A DNA stretch of 64,000 nt from Myxococcales bacterium (GTDB lineage Bacteria > Myxococcota_A > Polyangia > Polyangiales > Polyangiaceae): assembly GCA_016703425.1 (NCBI GenBank), contig JADJCA010000007.1, positions 620,001-684,000 of the forward strand, in the 5' to 3' direction. The translations under genes and the position numbers were made by a program. Positions within the stretch are counted from its first letter, which is position 1, and every line of letters begins with the position of its first letter. Under the pieces are notes generated by a model. The model did no database searches, was not told the DNA's origin, and saw nothing but the letters and a program-made list of their open reading frames with translations. Of this stretch, positions 28,105 through 37,149 are shown piece by piece.

Positions 28105-28863
28105 ATGGATCTCCCTCCGGCGGCCACGGCGGCGGCCCTCGTCGTCGGCAACGAGATCCTCTCCGGGAAGATCGAGGAGAAGAACCTCGCGGTCCTGGCG
28201 CGGTTCCTGAGGGAGCACGGCGTTGAACTCCTCCGGACGGAGATCGTGCCCGACGAGCTTGGGACCATCGCGGATGCGACGAAACGCCTCGCCGCGACGC
28301 ACGATTGGGTCTTCACGTCGGGCGGCGTGGGCCCGACGCACGACGATGTGACCATCGAGGCGGTGGCCCGGGCCTTCGGCAAACCGGCTTCCGTCCATCC
28401 CGATCTCAAGGCGATGCTCGAGGCTCACTACGGCGACCGACTGACGGAGGCTCACCTCCGAATGGCCCTGGCGCCGGAAGGCGCCATCCTCGAACGCACT
28501 GCGGAGGTCGCCTGGCCGGTGCTCCGCCTCGGCAACGTGTGGATGCTCCCAGGGGTGCCGGAGATCTTCCGCGCGAAGGTCTTGGTGCTGGCGGAACGCC
28601 TCCCGCGGGGCCAGGCCTACGTGTCGCTCAGCGTGCTGACGCACAAGGACGAGAGCGAAATCAAGGCGCTGCTCGACGACGCGGTCGCCGCGTTTCCCGA
28701 CGTGTCCATCGGCTCTTACCCGCGTTGGCACCCGCCGGGGGCCGCGGTGGTGGCCGCGAGCGAGGACACTTATCGAACCAAGATCACCTTCGACGGGCGC
28801 GTCGAAAGCCGGGTTTTTGCCGCTCGCAACCATTTTCAGGCCCGCCTTACGGGGTTGCCGTAA
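28105..28863 (+). CDS. Molybdopterin-binding-fold protein (MoaB/CinA N-domain-like)
   Basis: 252 residues from ATG 28105, a single MoCF-biosynthesis domain plus C-terminal part. Motifs: AALVVGNEILSGKIEEKN at the N-terminus, WVFTSGGVGPTHDDVTIEAV, the SGGVGPTHDD signature, and WMLPGVPEIFRAKVLV. The same layout occurs in CinA-like and FAD-synthetase-like proteins of about 250 residues. Members bind molybdopterin or adenylate-type ligands; no enzyme activity can be set from sequence. It is divergent from cheY with 71 bases between. Confidence 0.87.
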   Translation: MDLPPAATAAALVVGNEILSGKIEEKNLAVLARFLREHGVELLRTEIVPDELGTIADATKRLAATHDWVFTSGGVGPTHDDVTIEAVARAFGKPASVHPDLKAMLEAHYGDRLTEAHLRMALAPEGAILERTAEVAWPVLRLGNVWMLPGVPEIFRAKVLVLAERLPRGQAYVSLSVLTHKDESEIKALLDDAVAAFPDVSIGSYPRWHPPGAAVVAASEDTYRTKITFDGRVESRVFAARNHFQARLTGLP

Positions 28864-28894
28864 AAGATGGAATGACGCTGCCCTTGCCAAGGCG

Positions 28895-28924
28895 TTGCCA
28901 GGACTTAGGCGGCATCGGTAGACT
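28895..28924 (+). promoter_or_regulatory. Possible sigma-70 type promoter
   Basis: TTGCCA (28895-28900), 18-base spacer, TAGACT (28919-28924), upstream of the double-FHA gene at 29019. Both boxes match the consensus at about four of six positions, so it is only a candidate. Confidence 0.35.
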
Positions 28925-29018
28925 TCGAATTCCGACGGGCCCACGAGCTCCCCGTCAGCCGTACGTTTCGTCCCCTCCCGTGTGAAGCTCCCCCGAACCG
29001 AGTCCCAATACCGACCCC

Positions 29019-30539
29019 ATGTGGAAGCTGGTCATCGAGGATGACGAAGGAAAGCGGACCGTCGTACCGCTCACGCGGGACGACTACACGCTAGGTCGTC
29101 GCGAGGGGAACACGATCCGTCTGACGGAGCGAAACGTCTCACGCGATCACGCGCTCCTTCGCAAGAAGATGAACGGCGCCGGAGCGACCTTCACACTCCA
29201 CGACTGCTCGAGCTACAACGGCGTCTACGTCAACGGCGTCCGCGTCGTCGAAGGGCAAGACCTTCAGCACGGCGATCTCATCCAGATCGGCGACTACCGG
29301 CTCATCCTTCAAGACGACACCGTCACCGACCAGCCGGCGGCCCCGACCTCCACCGAAGACGGGAAGACGACGCTGCCGCTCGGCACGCGCGGCTCGCTCT
29401 TGCTCGAGCGCCCGAATCGCTTCGTCATGCTCGCCGGGCCAACGCCGGGCGCCGAGTTCCCGCTGACGCTCGAGCGCATGACCATCGGCCGCGCCGAGGA
29501 CGCGAGCATCTCGGTCAATCACAACTCGGTGTCGCGCGTGCACTGCGAGATCCACTCGCTCGGCGAGTCGCGCTTCGAGATCGTCGACAAGGGCTCCTCG
29601 AACGGCGTGCGGGTCAACGGCGCCGATCTTCGTCGCGGCATCATGGAGGCTGGCGACGTCATCGAGCTCGGCGACGTTCGCTTCAAGTTCGTCGGCGCGG
29701 GGCAGGTCTTCGTCCCTGGCGTCAACGAGAGCGCCCAGCTCGAGGCCATCGGCGATCGCGTGGCCAACGCCGCGCTCCGCCAGGGAACGAACCCGAAAGC
29801 CATCTGGTTTCTCGTGTTCGCCGTCATGGCGCTCCTGGCCGTCGGCGCCTTCGTGCTCCTGCGTCAACCGCCCGAGGTGGTGCAGCCCCTGCCGCCGGGG
29901 CCGCAAGATCAGGAAGCGGGCGCGCTCGCCGAGGCCAAGAAGCTCTGCGCCAGCGCCGACTGCGAGAAGGCCTACGAGCGGCTCCAGCAAGGCATCGCCA
30001 TCACTTCCCCGCTGCTCGACTCCGACGACTTCAAGATGATCGTCGGCGCGTGGGCCGATCACCGCATGGAGCGGGCGCAGAACGAAGTCGACGCGGCGAA
30101 GCGCAAGGCCTTGCTCGAGCCCGTGGCCCGCTCGGCGAGCGTCGACCCGAACCGTAGGCGCAACGCCTCAGACCGGCTCGCGACGGCCGAAGCGCTGCTC
30201 GCGGCGCCGCCCCTCACCGTCCCGTCGTCGGCGACGCCCGCGCCGCCGACGCGCGAGACCGGCTCCACGCCATCGCCGGTGACAGCGAAGACGCCCGGCC
30301 CAACGGCGCCCAAGCCGCCGCCAGCGCCGGCCGCCGGCGGCAACGTATCGGAGAAGGTTCGCGCGCTCATGCTGGAGGGGCCCGACGGCCTCAAGCAAGC
30401 GAAGGAGCTGCTGACGCCTCGTGTCTTCGGCGGCAAGGCGTCGCGGCAAGAGATCGACCTCTTGCGGATCGTCTGCAAGGACATGAAGGATCAGGTCTGC
30501 GTGAGCCGCTGCAAAGAGATGCTCGCCGGCCAGCCCTGA
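29019..30539 (+). CDS. Membrane protein with two FHA domains
   Basis: 506 residues. FHA 1 is about residues 20-95 (YTLGRREGNTIRL, NVSRDHALLRK, DCSSYNGVYVNGVRV) and FHA 2 about 140-225 (MTIGRAEDASISVNHNSVSR, DKGSSNGVRVNG). Both hold the phosphothreonine-binding Arg, Ser-x-x-His and Asn residues. A single membrane helix lies at about 262-282 (WFLVFAVMALLAVGAFVLL), and beyond it a TPR-like part, a Pro/Thr-rich linker and a helical end. FHA domains bind phosphothreonine, so this is a likely target or adaptor of the Ser/Thr kinases such as those at 1-357 and 3981. That partner link is inferred. Confidence 0.9.
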   Translation: MWKLVIEDDEGKRTVVPLTRDDYTLGRREGNTIRLTERNVSRDHALLRKKMNGAGATFTLHDCSSYNGVYVNGVRVVEGQDLQHGDLIQIGDYRLILQDDTVTDQPAAPTSTEDGKTTLPLGTRGSLLLERPNRFVMLAGPTPGAEFPLTLERMTIGRAEDASISVNHNSVSRVHCEIHSLGESRFEIVDKGSSNGVRVNGADLRRGIMEAGDVIELGDVRFKFVGAGQVFVPGVNESAQLEAIGDRVANAALRQGTNPKAIWFLVFAVMALLAVGAFVLLRQPPEVVQPLPPGPQDQEAGALAEAKKLCASADCEKAYERLQQGIAITSPLLDSDDFKMIVGAWADHRMERAQNEVDAAKRKALLEPVARSASVDPNRRRNASDRLATAEALLAAPPLTVPSSATPAPPTRETGSTPSPVTAKTPGPTAPKPPPAPAAGGNVSEKVRALMLEGPDGLKQAKELLTPRVFGGKASRQEIDLLRIVCKDMKDQVCVSRCKEMLAGQP

Positions 30540-30609
30540 GAAGCGCCCGCCAAGACTGGCGCGCGCGCCGGCTCGTGCGGCACCGGCCGGACCTCGCGTG
30601 AGGAGAAAG

Positions 30610-30624
30610 CCCCGGCCTTCGGGG
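30610..30624 (-). terminator. Hairpin after the small membrane-protein gene
   Basis: CCCCG, five-base loop, CGGGG, directly beyond the stop at 30627. On the minus strand it is followed by CTTTCTCCT, moderately T-rich, so an intrinsic terminator is plausible. It could also help end the convergent FHA transcript. Confidence 0.4.
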
Positions 30625-30626
30625 TC

Positions 30627-30755
30627 TTAGGAGTCGCGCTTCTTCCAGCCGATGAAGCCGAGGACGACGGCGGCAACAACGACGAAGGCGACGATGCCGA
30701 GCAAAGGTCCCCACTCGGTCGGCGGCTCGGCTGGCGAAGCGGGCGCGAGGAGCAT
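30627..30755 (-). CDS. 42-residue single-span membrane protein
   Basis: A short gene: ATG at 30755, TAA at 30627. The product is a Pro/Glu-rich start (MLLAPASPAEPPTEWG), one strongly hydrophobic helix of about 20 residues (LLGIVAFVVVAAVVLGFIG) and a WKKRDS end that would lie in the cytoplasm. GC-rich third positions and a hairpin right after the stop support a real gene. Function unknown. Confidence 0.6.
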   Translation of the reverse strand: MLLAPASPAEPPTEWGPLLGIVAFVVVAAVVLGFIGWKKRDS

Positions 30756-31003
30756 GGGCGGGACTATAGCCGGAGCGCTCCTCCGAGCCTGAACAAAGGA
30801 TAGGCGGGTCCCGCGCGACCTCGCGCAAGTGCCTTGAATTTCACGCAGAGCGGGGGCTCAGCGAGTCCCGTGGGCGGGGTGGGTGCCGCCTGACCCCGCG
30901 CGGGCGGGTCGCGCTCGACTCCCGGCCCCGAAAGTGACCAGCGCCTTTCCGCGGACTTAGCCTCGAGCGGGGTGCAGGCACGCTCCCTGCTTGAGTCCTC
31001 ACC

Positions 31004-31318
31004 ATGAGCACGAGAGCCGCAGCCGACACGATGACCTCCACGACGGCGTCCCGCTTCGTCGGTCGCGCCGCACTCGTTCCGCCGGCTTTCGACGGCGCTC
31101 TGGGGACCTCGGCGCCGCGCGCGCCCGCCGTTCCCTTCATTCCGGAAGCGCTCGAGTGGGACACGGAAGAGTGGGCCGGCGGCGACGCTCCCCACTCCGG
31201 TGTCCGTGAGACGGGCCCCGACAGCATGGTCGCCACGTGGCCCTCTCCCTCGTTCGAAGGCGTCGCCTCGACGATGGCGACGGTCCCCGCAGGGCCCGCC
31301 GTGCGCCGCGCTCCGTGA
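31004..31318 (+). CDS. Hypothetical protein
   Basis: 104 residues without signal peptide, membrane segment or known motif; rich in Ala, Pro, Thr and Ser with one acidic stretch (EALEWDTEEWAGGD). Third codon positions are G/C-rich as in real genes here, but overlapping open frames on the other strand also exist, so it may be spurious. It converges with the OmpA gene, 21 bases away. Confidence 0.4.
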   Translation: MSTRAAADTMTSTTASRFVGRAALVPPAFDGALGTSAPRAPAVPFIPEALEWDTEEWAGGDAPHSGVRETGPDSMVATWPSPSFEGVASTMATVPAGPAVRRAP

Positions 31319-31339
31319 GCGTGTGACGCTTGCGCCGCG

Positions 31340-33259
31340 CTACGGCACCGGGTCGGGGCGCACGCCCTTGCCAACGGCGCCGGGGCAGCCGAGCTCGACG
31401 CCCGTTGGGCCGTCCTTGGTCTTGACGATCTTGAACTCGACGCGGCGATTCTTCTCCCAGGCCGCTTCGTTGTGTCCTTCGTCTTCGGGGCAATACTCGC
31501 CGTAGCCCTTGCTGCGGAGCCGCGAGCGATCAACGCCGCGCTGCACGAGCGCCGCCATGACCGAGTTCACGCGGTCCTGCGTGAGCCGCAGGTTGTACTC
31601 GTCGCTCGAGCGCTCGTCGGCGTGACCGGCGATCTCCATGAGCACGAACTCGGGGTGGTGCACGATGGTCGTGCCGACGGCGTCGAGGATCGGGTTCGAC
31701 TCGGGCAGAATCTCCGCCGAGTTCGTCTTGAACTTGATCTTCTGCAGGATGACGATGTTGTTGTCCTGGATGATGACGTTGCCCTTGTCGGGGCAACCGT
31801 CTTCGTCCTCGAAGCCGTTGAAGGTCTCCGGCTCGTTGGGGCAGCGGTCGACCTTGTCGAGGATGCCGTCCTTGTCGTTGTCCGGGTCGGGGCAGCCGTC
31901 TTCGTCTTGGAAGCCGTCTTTGTCTTCCGGATCGTTCGGGCACGCGTCCTTCTTGTCGGGGATGCCATCCTGATCGTTGTCCGGGTCGGGGCAACCGTCT
32001 TCGTCTTGGAAGCCGTCGCGGTCCTCCGGATCGTCGGGGCACTTGTCCTTCGAGTCGAGGATGCCGTCGCCGTCGCGGTCACCGTCGTTGCCCTCGGGGC
32101 AGCCGTCTTCGTCTTCGTCGCCGTCGCGATCTTCCGGCTCGTTGGGGCAGCGGTCGTCGACGTCCAAGATGCCGTCGTTGTCGTTGTCGGGGTCGGGGCA
32201 GCCGTCTTCGTCTTGGAATCCGTCACGATCTTCCGGATCGTCGGGGCACTTGTCCTCGTCGTCTTTGATGCCGTCGCCGTCGCGGTCGCCAATCGAGGGC
32301 TCGAAGACGAAGCCGAGAAACGCGCGAAAATCGGCGGCTTCGAAGCCCGGCGTGTAGCGGGGGCCAGCGCCGAGCATCAAGAAGGAGTTTCGGTCGACGA
32401 ACACCTTGAGACCGCCGACGACTTCGTTCGACAGCTTCTGCTTGCTGTCGGCGTCGCTGAGCAACATGGTGCCGTAGGTCTCGGCCACGACGTCGAGCGG
32501 CTCGAAGACGCGGAAGCTGGCGCTGCCGCCGTAGGTGACGCGGGAGCCGTCCTTGAAGAGGCCTTCCGCGAGGGGAAGCTGCGTGCTCGAGGCCGTGTGA
32601 CCGCGGTAGCCGGCGTTCAAGCCGACGCGAAAGCGGCCCGTAGCGCCGAAGCGATTCTCGAACATCACTTGCGGCCAGTACCAGAGCGACGGATCGGCGC
32701 CGCCGCTCTTGGCGGCGTCGGAGGTGGGCACGCCGACTTGCACGCCGACGGCGAGGCCCGGGCCGTACTCGACGCGTGTAATACGCACCTTTCCGTGGAG
32801 GGCGACGCTCGAAATGGTCTGCGGGTTGACGTCCGTCGAGCTCCAGCCGGTCACCGCGGGCTGCGCCGCGGGCGTCTGCTGCGCATCACCGGTCATCAGG
32901 ATGATGGGCGCGCTCAAACCGATGACGGCTCGATTGAAGAGGCCGTAGTTGAAGTTGAGCGTTCCTTGGAACGAGTGGCTGATGAGGGCCGGCGTCTGCT
33001 GGCCGACGTCTTTCGCGCGGAGCAGCGTGTTGCCGTAGTCGAGGATGAGGCCGAGGCTGACGTCGTCTTTGCCGAGGATGTCAGAGCCGTTGGTGGTGAA
33101 GAACCCCTTGGAGTCCATCGCTGGACGGAAGAGGTGCGTGTCGAAGCCTTCGCCGTTTCCATCGACCACACCGTTGTCGGCGTCGGCGCGGCTCGAGGCC
33201 AGGAGAGGGAGCGCGGCCAGGAGGGTCGCCACCAGCGTTCGGGTCGTTCGGGTGCTCAT
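31340..33259 (-). CDS. OmpA-family outer-membrane protein with thrombospondin type 3 repeats (first copy)
   Basis: 639 residues from ATG 33259. Signal peptide to about residue 31 (LLASSRADA). An N-terminal beta-strand-rich domain (about 35-320) probably forms a barrel. Then come calcium-binding thrombospondin type 3 repeats (about 324-495): DRDGDGIKDDEDKCPDDPED and similar units with DxDxDG and CP. The OmpA C-terminal domain (about 505-625) has FKTNSAEIL, IAGHADERSSDEYNLRLTQD and NRRVEFKI, the diaminopimelate/peptidoglycan-binding site. It tethers the outer membrane to the cell wall in the periplasm. A second protein of the same layout is at 40116. Confidence 0.93.
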   Translation of the reverse strand: MSTRTTRTLVATLLAALPLLASSRADADNGVVDGNGEGFDTHLFRPAMDSKGFFTTNGSDILGKDDVSLGLILDYGNTLLRAKDVGQQTPALISHSFQGTLNFNYGLFNRAVIGLSAPIILMTGDAQQTPAAQPAVTGWSSTDVNPQTISSVALHGKVRITRVEYGPGLAVGVQVGVPTSDAAKSGGADPSLWYWPQVMFENRFGATGRFRVGLNAGYRGHTASSTQLPLAEGLFKDGSRVTYGGSASFRVFEPLDVVAETYGTMLLSDADSKQKLSNEVVGGLKVFVDRNSFLMLGAGPRYTPGFEAADFRAFLGFVFEPSIGDRDGDGIKDDEDKCPDDPEDRDGFQDEDGCPDPDNDNDGILDVDDRCPNEPEDRDGDEDEDGCPEGNDGDRDGDGILDSKDKCPDDPEDRDGFQDEDGCPDPDNDQDGIPDKKDACPNDPEDKDGFQDEDGCPDPDNDKDGILDKVDRCPNEPETFNGFEDEDGCPDKGNVIIQDNNIVILQKIKFKTNSAEILPESNPILDAVGTTIVHHPEFVLMEIAGHADERSSDEYNLRLTQDRVNSVMAALVQRGVDRSRLRSKGYGEYCPEDEGHNEAAWEKNRRVEFKIVKTKDGPTGVELGCPGAVGKGVRPDPVP

Positions 33260-33500
33260 TGGCAGATCCGTCGAGGGCGGCGCTGGCCCCTGCTCGTTCG
33301 TTCGGAACCAGCGAATTGCCCGCGCCGCGCAGTTTGGGGGGACCATATCATCGTTGTCCTACCCTGGGCCGAATCTGTAGCGAACAGCAGGCGCGGCCGG
33401 GCCCCGGCCGGGTTGTGCGCCGAGTCACCCGAGCGAGCCAACGAGAAGCTCACCGCCTTGAGTCAGCTCACTGGAATGCACTAGGCTCACGAGCGTTCCC

Positions 33501-35072
33501 ATGCGGCTTCGCGATTCCAGCGTCAGCGCCCTCCTCGCGGTGGCCTTCGCCCTCGTGGCGCGCTCCACCTTGGCGCAAACGCCTGACCTCGCTGGCAAGT
33601 GGAAACAAGGGCCTCTTCGCGAGGACTTCACGGTTCAGCAATGGCTCTCCGGCTGCGGTCCGACGCCCACGAGCAGCGCCGCTGGCGGTGGCGAGGTGGT
33701 GACCATTCAGAGCGAGGGCGACGAGCTATCCATCGTCGGCGGCGGCCGCGTCTACAAGACCAACCAGTGTTACGACCTCTTGCCGACCATCGCGCGCGAC
33801 CTGCATTCGCGCGAAGCGTCGGGCCGCTCGTGGCTCACGCGCTGCACCACGCCGCCCAACGACCCTCGCCGCGCGGTCATCAACACCCGCGTCAACGTCG
33901 CGAACGAGAACCACTTGGACCTCATCGAGACGGGTCGCTACGAGATCACGCTCAAAGACGGTCGCTGCATCGCCGACGTGAAGCGCTCGCGCAGCTTCGA
34001 TCGCGTCAAGGATGCGCCCAGCGCCCCTCCCCCCGTCGCGTCGGCGACGGCGACCGCACCAAGCGCTCCCGAGCCGAATCGCTGCAAGTCACCGGGTGAG
34101 CCGACGCGGCTCGAAGTGAGGCCTTCACGCAAGCTCCTTCGCTCCGGGGAGAGCTTCACTTTTCGCGCCGACGTCCTCGATGGCGCCGGCTGCCGCACGG
34201 CCACGGCGACCACGTGGACCGCGCCGGGCGCGCCGCCGGGCCTCACGCTCGAAGGCGGCACCGTGCGCGCCGGCGCCGAGGTGCCCGAGGGCGCCTACGA
34301 GATCGTGGCCTCGGCGGCCGGAAAGAGCGCGCGCGTTCGCCTTGAGGTGGGCTCGGCCGAGAACTTCGAAGCGCTCCTCGTGCAGTCCGGCCTCGGGGCT
34401 TCCGGCGAGAGCGCCGAGGCGGTCGTGACGCCGCTCGGGACCGCTTCCTTGGGCGGCTCCGAGGTGCGCATCGAGGCCGGAAAGCGACGGCGAACGCTCT
34501 TTATCGGGATCGTCGGCGGGATCGCCGCCGTGCTCGGCGTGCTGGCGGTCGTCGGCGCGCGTCGCTCGCGGCGCGCCAAGAAGCTCGAGCGCGAGGCGAG
34601 CCTTCGCCACGAGGTGCGGGTCCGCGAGGTGGAGGGCCGGCGCAAAGAGACGGAGGAAGCGCACCAGGCGGCCCTTCTGGCCCACGAAGAGAGCGTCGAG
34701 CGCGCCAAGCGCATCAAGGCGGAGCGCATCGAGGCCTCCAAGAAGGCGTGCCCGGTGTGCCGGCGGGAGTTTGCGGGCGCCACCACCTTTTGCCCCGAGG
34801 ACGGCGCGAAGCTGGTGCTCGCGTCGGAGGTTGACGCGGCCATCAAGCCCGGCGGCGGCGTCTGCCCGACCTGCCACCGCGCCTTCGAGGCGGGCACCAA
34901 GACGTGCCCTGAACACGGGGAGACACTTGTTCCGTACGCCGCGCGAGGCGTCCTCGGCACCTCGCCCTCGATGCCCGCCAAAGGAAAGATTTGCCCCACC
35001 TGTGGGGACCGCTTTGAAGGAACCGCCACGTTCTGCGGTAAGGACGGGACGGCGTTGGTGCTTGTGAATTAG
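33501..35072 (+). CDS. Membrane protein with triple zinc ribbon
   Basis: 523 residues. The signal peptide (about 1-25, ending STLAQ) leads to an extracytoplasmic part with Cys pairs and a region like an Ig fold (SPGEPTRLEVRPSRKLLRSG, VRAGAEVPEGAYEIVASAAG). One membrane helix at about 333-354 is followed by a charged coiled coil (KKLEREASLRHEVRVREVEG to about 415). The cytoplasmic end carries three zinc ribbons: CPVCRREF/CPEDG (from 417), CPTCHRAF/CPEHG (455), CPTCGDRF/CGKDG (498). The same ribbon sits on the kinase at 1-357. The topology suggests a sensor passing an envelope signal to a partner; unproven. Confidence 0.82.
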   Translation: MRLRDSSVSALLAVAFALVARSTLAQTPDLAGKWKQGPLREDFTVQQWLSGCGPTPTSSAAGGGEVVTIQSEGDELSIVGGGRVYKTNQCYDLLPTIARDLHSREASGRSWLTRCTTPPNDPRRAVINTRVNVANENHLDLIETGRYEITLKDGRCIADVKRSRSFDRVKDAPSAPPPVASATATAPSAPEPNRCKSPGEPTRLEVRPSRKLLRSGESFTFRADVLDGAGCRTATATTWTAPGAPPGLTLEGGTVRAGAEVPEGAYEIVASAAGKSARVRLEVGSAENFEALLVQSGLGASGESAEAVVTPLGTASLGGSEVRIEAGKRRRTLFIGIVGGIAAVLGVLAVVGARRSRRAKKLEREASLRHEVRVREVEGRRKETEEAHQAALLAHEESVERAKRIKAERIEASKKACPVCRREFAGATTFCPEDGAKLVLASEVDAAIKPGGGVCPTCHRAFEAGTKTCPEHGETLVPYAARGVLGTSPSMPAKGKICPTCGDRFEGTATFCGKDGTALVLVN

Positions 35073-35083
35073 GGTGCGCGGGT

Positions 35084-35237
35084 CCCGTGAACGTGCCCGT
35101 GGACGTGCACGAAGTGCTGAGATCACCAGGGGATACGGGGGCACCCCCGTGAACGTGCCGGCGCCCGTGAACGTGCACGAGGCGAGGGATCCCGTGCTGG
35201 ACGAGCGCGGCCGTCCACGGGCACGGGCACGTTCACG
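35084..35237. repeat. CCCGTGAACGTGC repeat cluster
   Basis: Direct copies of CCCGTGAACGTGC at 35084, 35146 and 35164, a variant CCCGTGGACGTGCAC at 35096, and an inverted copy on the other strand around 35223-35237 (GGGCACGTTCACG). Arrangement in both orientations permits hairpins. Function unknown. Confidence 0.75.
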
Positions 35238-35290
35238 TGTACGGGATGAAGGGCGCCGCCCAAGCCTTTGGGGATTCGCTGGTCCATTCC

Positions 35291-35320
35291 TTGATCGGAT
35301 TTGTTGCGCCCCGCTATACT
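35291..35320 (+). promoter_or_regulatory. Sigma-70 type promoter
   Basis: TTGATC (35291-35296), 18-base spacer, TATACT (35315-35320). The match to TTGACA/TATAAT is strong and stands out in GC-rich DNA. The predicted start site lies roughly 100 bases upstream of the gltJ-like ATG at 35429. Confidence 0.65.
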
Positions 35321-35428
35321 TCCTCTGGATTTCACTCTCTGCCCCGGTCGGCACCTCCTTGAGTGGGAGGCGCAAGGCCGGAGGGTTCTCGCTGCTCTTT
35401 CGAGTCGCGCGTGAAGGATGGTTCCGCG

Positions 35429-37122
35429 ATGAAGATTTCGTGCCAGTCTTGTCAGGCCAATACACGATCGCGGACGAGAAGGTCGTCGGCAAGGTCGTCA
35501 AGATCCGCTGCAAGAAGTGCGGCGCGACCATCGTGGTCAACGGCAATGAGTCGGACGCGGCCAGCGGCGGCGTCGCGGACTACACAGCGAGCAGCGACGA
35601 TCAATGGACCGTCAACGTGGCCGAGGGCGACCAGCGCTCCATGACGCTCCAGGAGATCGTCCAGGAGTACAAGAACAGCGTCGTGGGCGACGACACGTAC
35701 TGCTGGAAAGACGGCATGAACGACTGGCTGCCGCTCCGCGAGATTGAGCAGCTGTACTCCGCATGCACCCTCGGGCCGGCGCCGGCGCTCCAGACGAGCG
35801 CTGAAGGCTTCACGCCGCTTAGTCTGGCGGCCCAGCCCCCAGCGGCAGCAGCGGAAGAGAGCGGCGGCGGCTTTGGTCTCTTTGGCGGCGGCGGAAACGG
35901 CGGCGCCGAGCACACCGACGTGAACGGCTCCAACGCGCTCTTCTCGGCCTCAAGCGCCCAAAGCGCGAGCGCGGCCAACGCGGCGGCGCGGCGCGCGGGT
36001 GGCCGTCAGACCGGCAACGCGGACCTTTTTGGTGGCGCCGCGCAAGCCGGCAGCGAGAGCGAAGTCATGACGAGCGCCGCCGGCGGCGACGCGAGCAAGA
36101 TGACCGGCGCGCGCAACGAGAACAGCGTCCTCTTCTCGCTCTCCGCGCTGACCACCGACTCCCCACAAGGCGGCGGCGGCCCGCCGAAGCCCGCCGACTC
36201 GGGCGCTCAGGCCGACGGCTCGGGCCTCATCGACATCCGCGCCCTCGCGTCATCGATGGGGGTCGACGACGGAAAGCGGAACAACAAGGTCGACGACATC
36301 ATGAACCTGTCGGGAGGCGGCGCCTTCAGCGCGGCCCTCGCGGCGCCGGTCCTCGCGCCTCCCTCCGCCGATCTCTCGTCGATGAGCGTTCATCCCGGCG
36401 AGAAGAAGAGCAACAAGACCATGATCATGGTCTTCGGCGTCGCCGGCATTCTCGGCGTCTTCGGCCTCGCCGCCGCCGTCATCCTGTCGGGCGGCAAGAA
36501 GGACGAGAAAGATCCCATCGCGAAGACCGACTCCACGGAGAAGGCGCCCGATAAGCCCGCCGAGACCGCGAAGCCGGCCGAGACGGCGGCCGCTCCGACC
36601 ACGACCTCCACGACGCAAGCGACGCCGCCTTCGACGGGCGCCGTTGCCGTCGGCGACAAGCCGCCCGCGGGCAAGGTCGCCGGCAACCCGAAGCCCTCGC
36701 TGGGCGGCTCGCCGACCCCCGAGGAGAAGCCGGCCGCGGCGCCGACGCCGGTGCCTGCGGCTCCGAGCAAGCCGAAGAGCATCCAAGAGGCCATGCAGGA
36801 GGCCGCCGGCACAAAGAAGACGGAAGAGAAGCCTGCGGCTGCAGGTGGCGGCACGGCTCCCTTCGACAAGGGCGCCGCCTCGGCGTCGCTCGGCGGCGTC
36901 GCCGGCAGCCTGGGCTCCTGCAAGAAGCCCGACGGCCCGACGGGGCCCGGCAAGGTCAAGGTCACCTTCGAGCCGAACGGCAGCGTGAGCAAGGTCGAGT
37001 TCGCCGAAGGCTCCTTCGCGGGAACGCCCGTCGGTGGCTGCATCCTCGGCAAGTTCCGCGGCGCGCGCATTCCGGCGTTCGCGGGCTCGTCCATCACCGC
37101 CGGCAAGAGCTTCAGCCTGTAA
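35429..37122 (+). CDS. GltJ/AgmX-like gliding-motility protein, apparent frameshift
   Basis: From ATG 35429 the first frame reads MKISCQSCQA, then breaks; the second resumes at YTIADEKVVGKVVKIRCKKC and runs to 37122. Adding one G between 35460 and 35461 (AA-TAC to AAGTAC) gives a continuous 564-residue protein. Its order is: MJ0042-type zinc finger (CxxC ... CxxC, residues 5-40), GYF-2 domain (about 65-115, DDTYCWKDGMNDWLPL), Gly/Ala/Ser-rich linker, one membrane helix (about 331-355), a long Pro/Ala linker and a TonB-like end (VTFEPNGSVSKVEFAEGSF). This is the layout of GltJ/AgmX, a Myxococcus gliding-machine protein whose zinc finger binds MglA. Motility itself is inferred. Confidence 0.82.
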
Positions 37123-37149
37123 CGCGCGGGCGAGCCTCTACCGATCGGC

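Larger units (their letters stand above)
35073..35428 (+). other. 356-base intergenic region with short repeats and a promoter
   Basis: No gene is supported here. It holds a cluster of CCCGTGAACGTGC-type repeats (35084-35237) and a strong sigma-70 type promoter (35291-35320) for the gltJ-like gene that starts at 35429. Confidence 0.6.

Noticed and set aside
31472..33484. 670-residue Val-rich plus-strand frame
   Set aside because: Antisense of the OmpA/TSP3 gene; the Asp codons of the repeats read as Val on the other strand.
35084..35237. CRISPR array
   Set aside because: Repeats are 13-15 bases, irregularly spaced and in both orientations; no unique spacers of even length and no cas genes.
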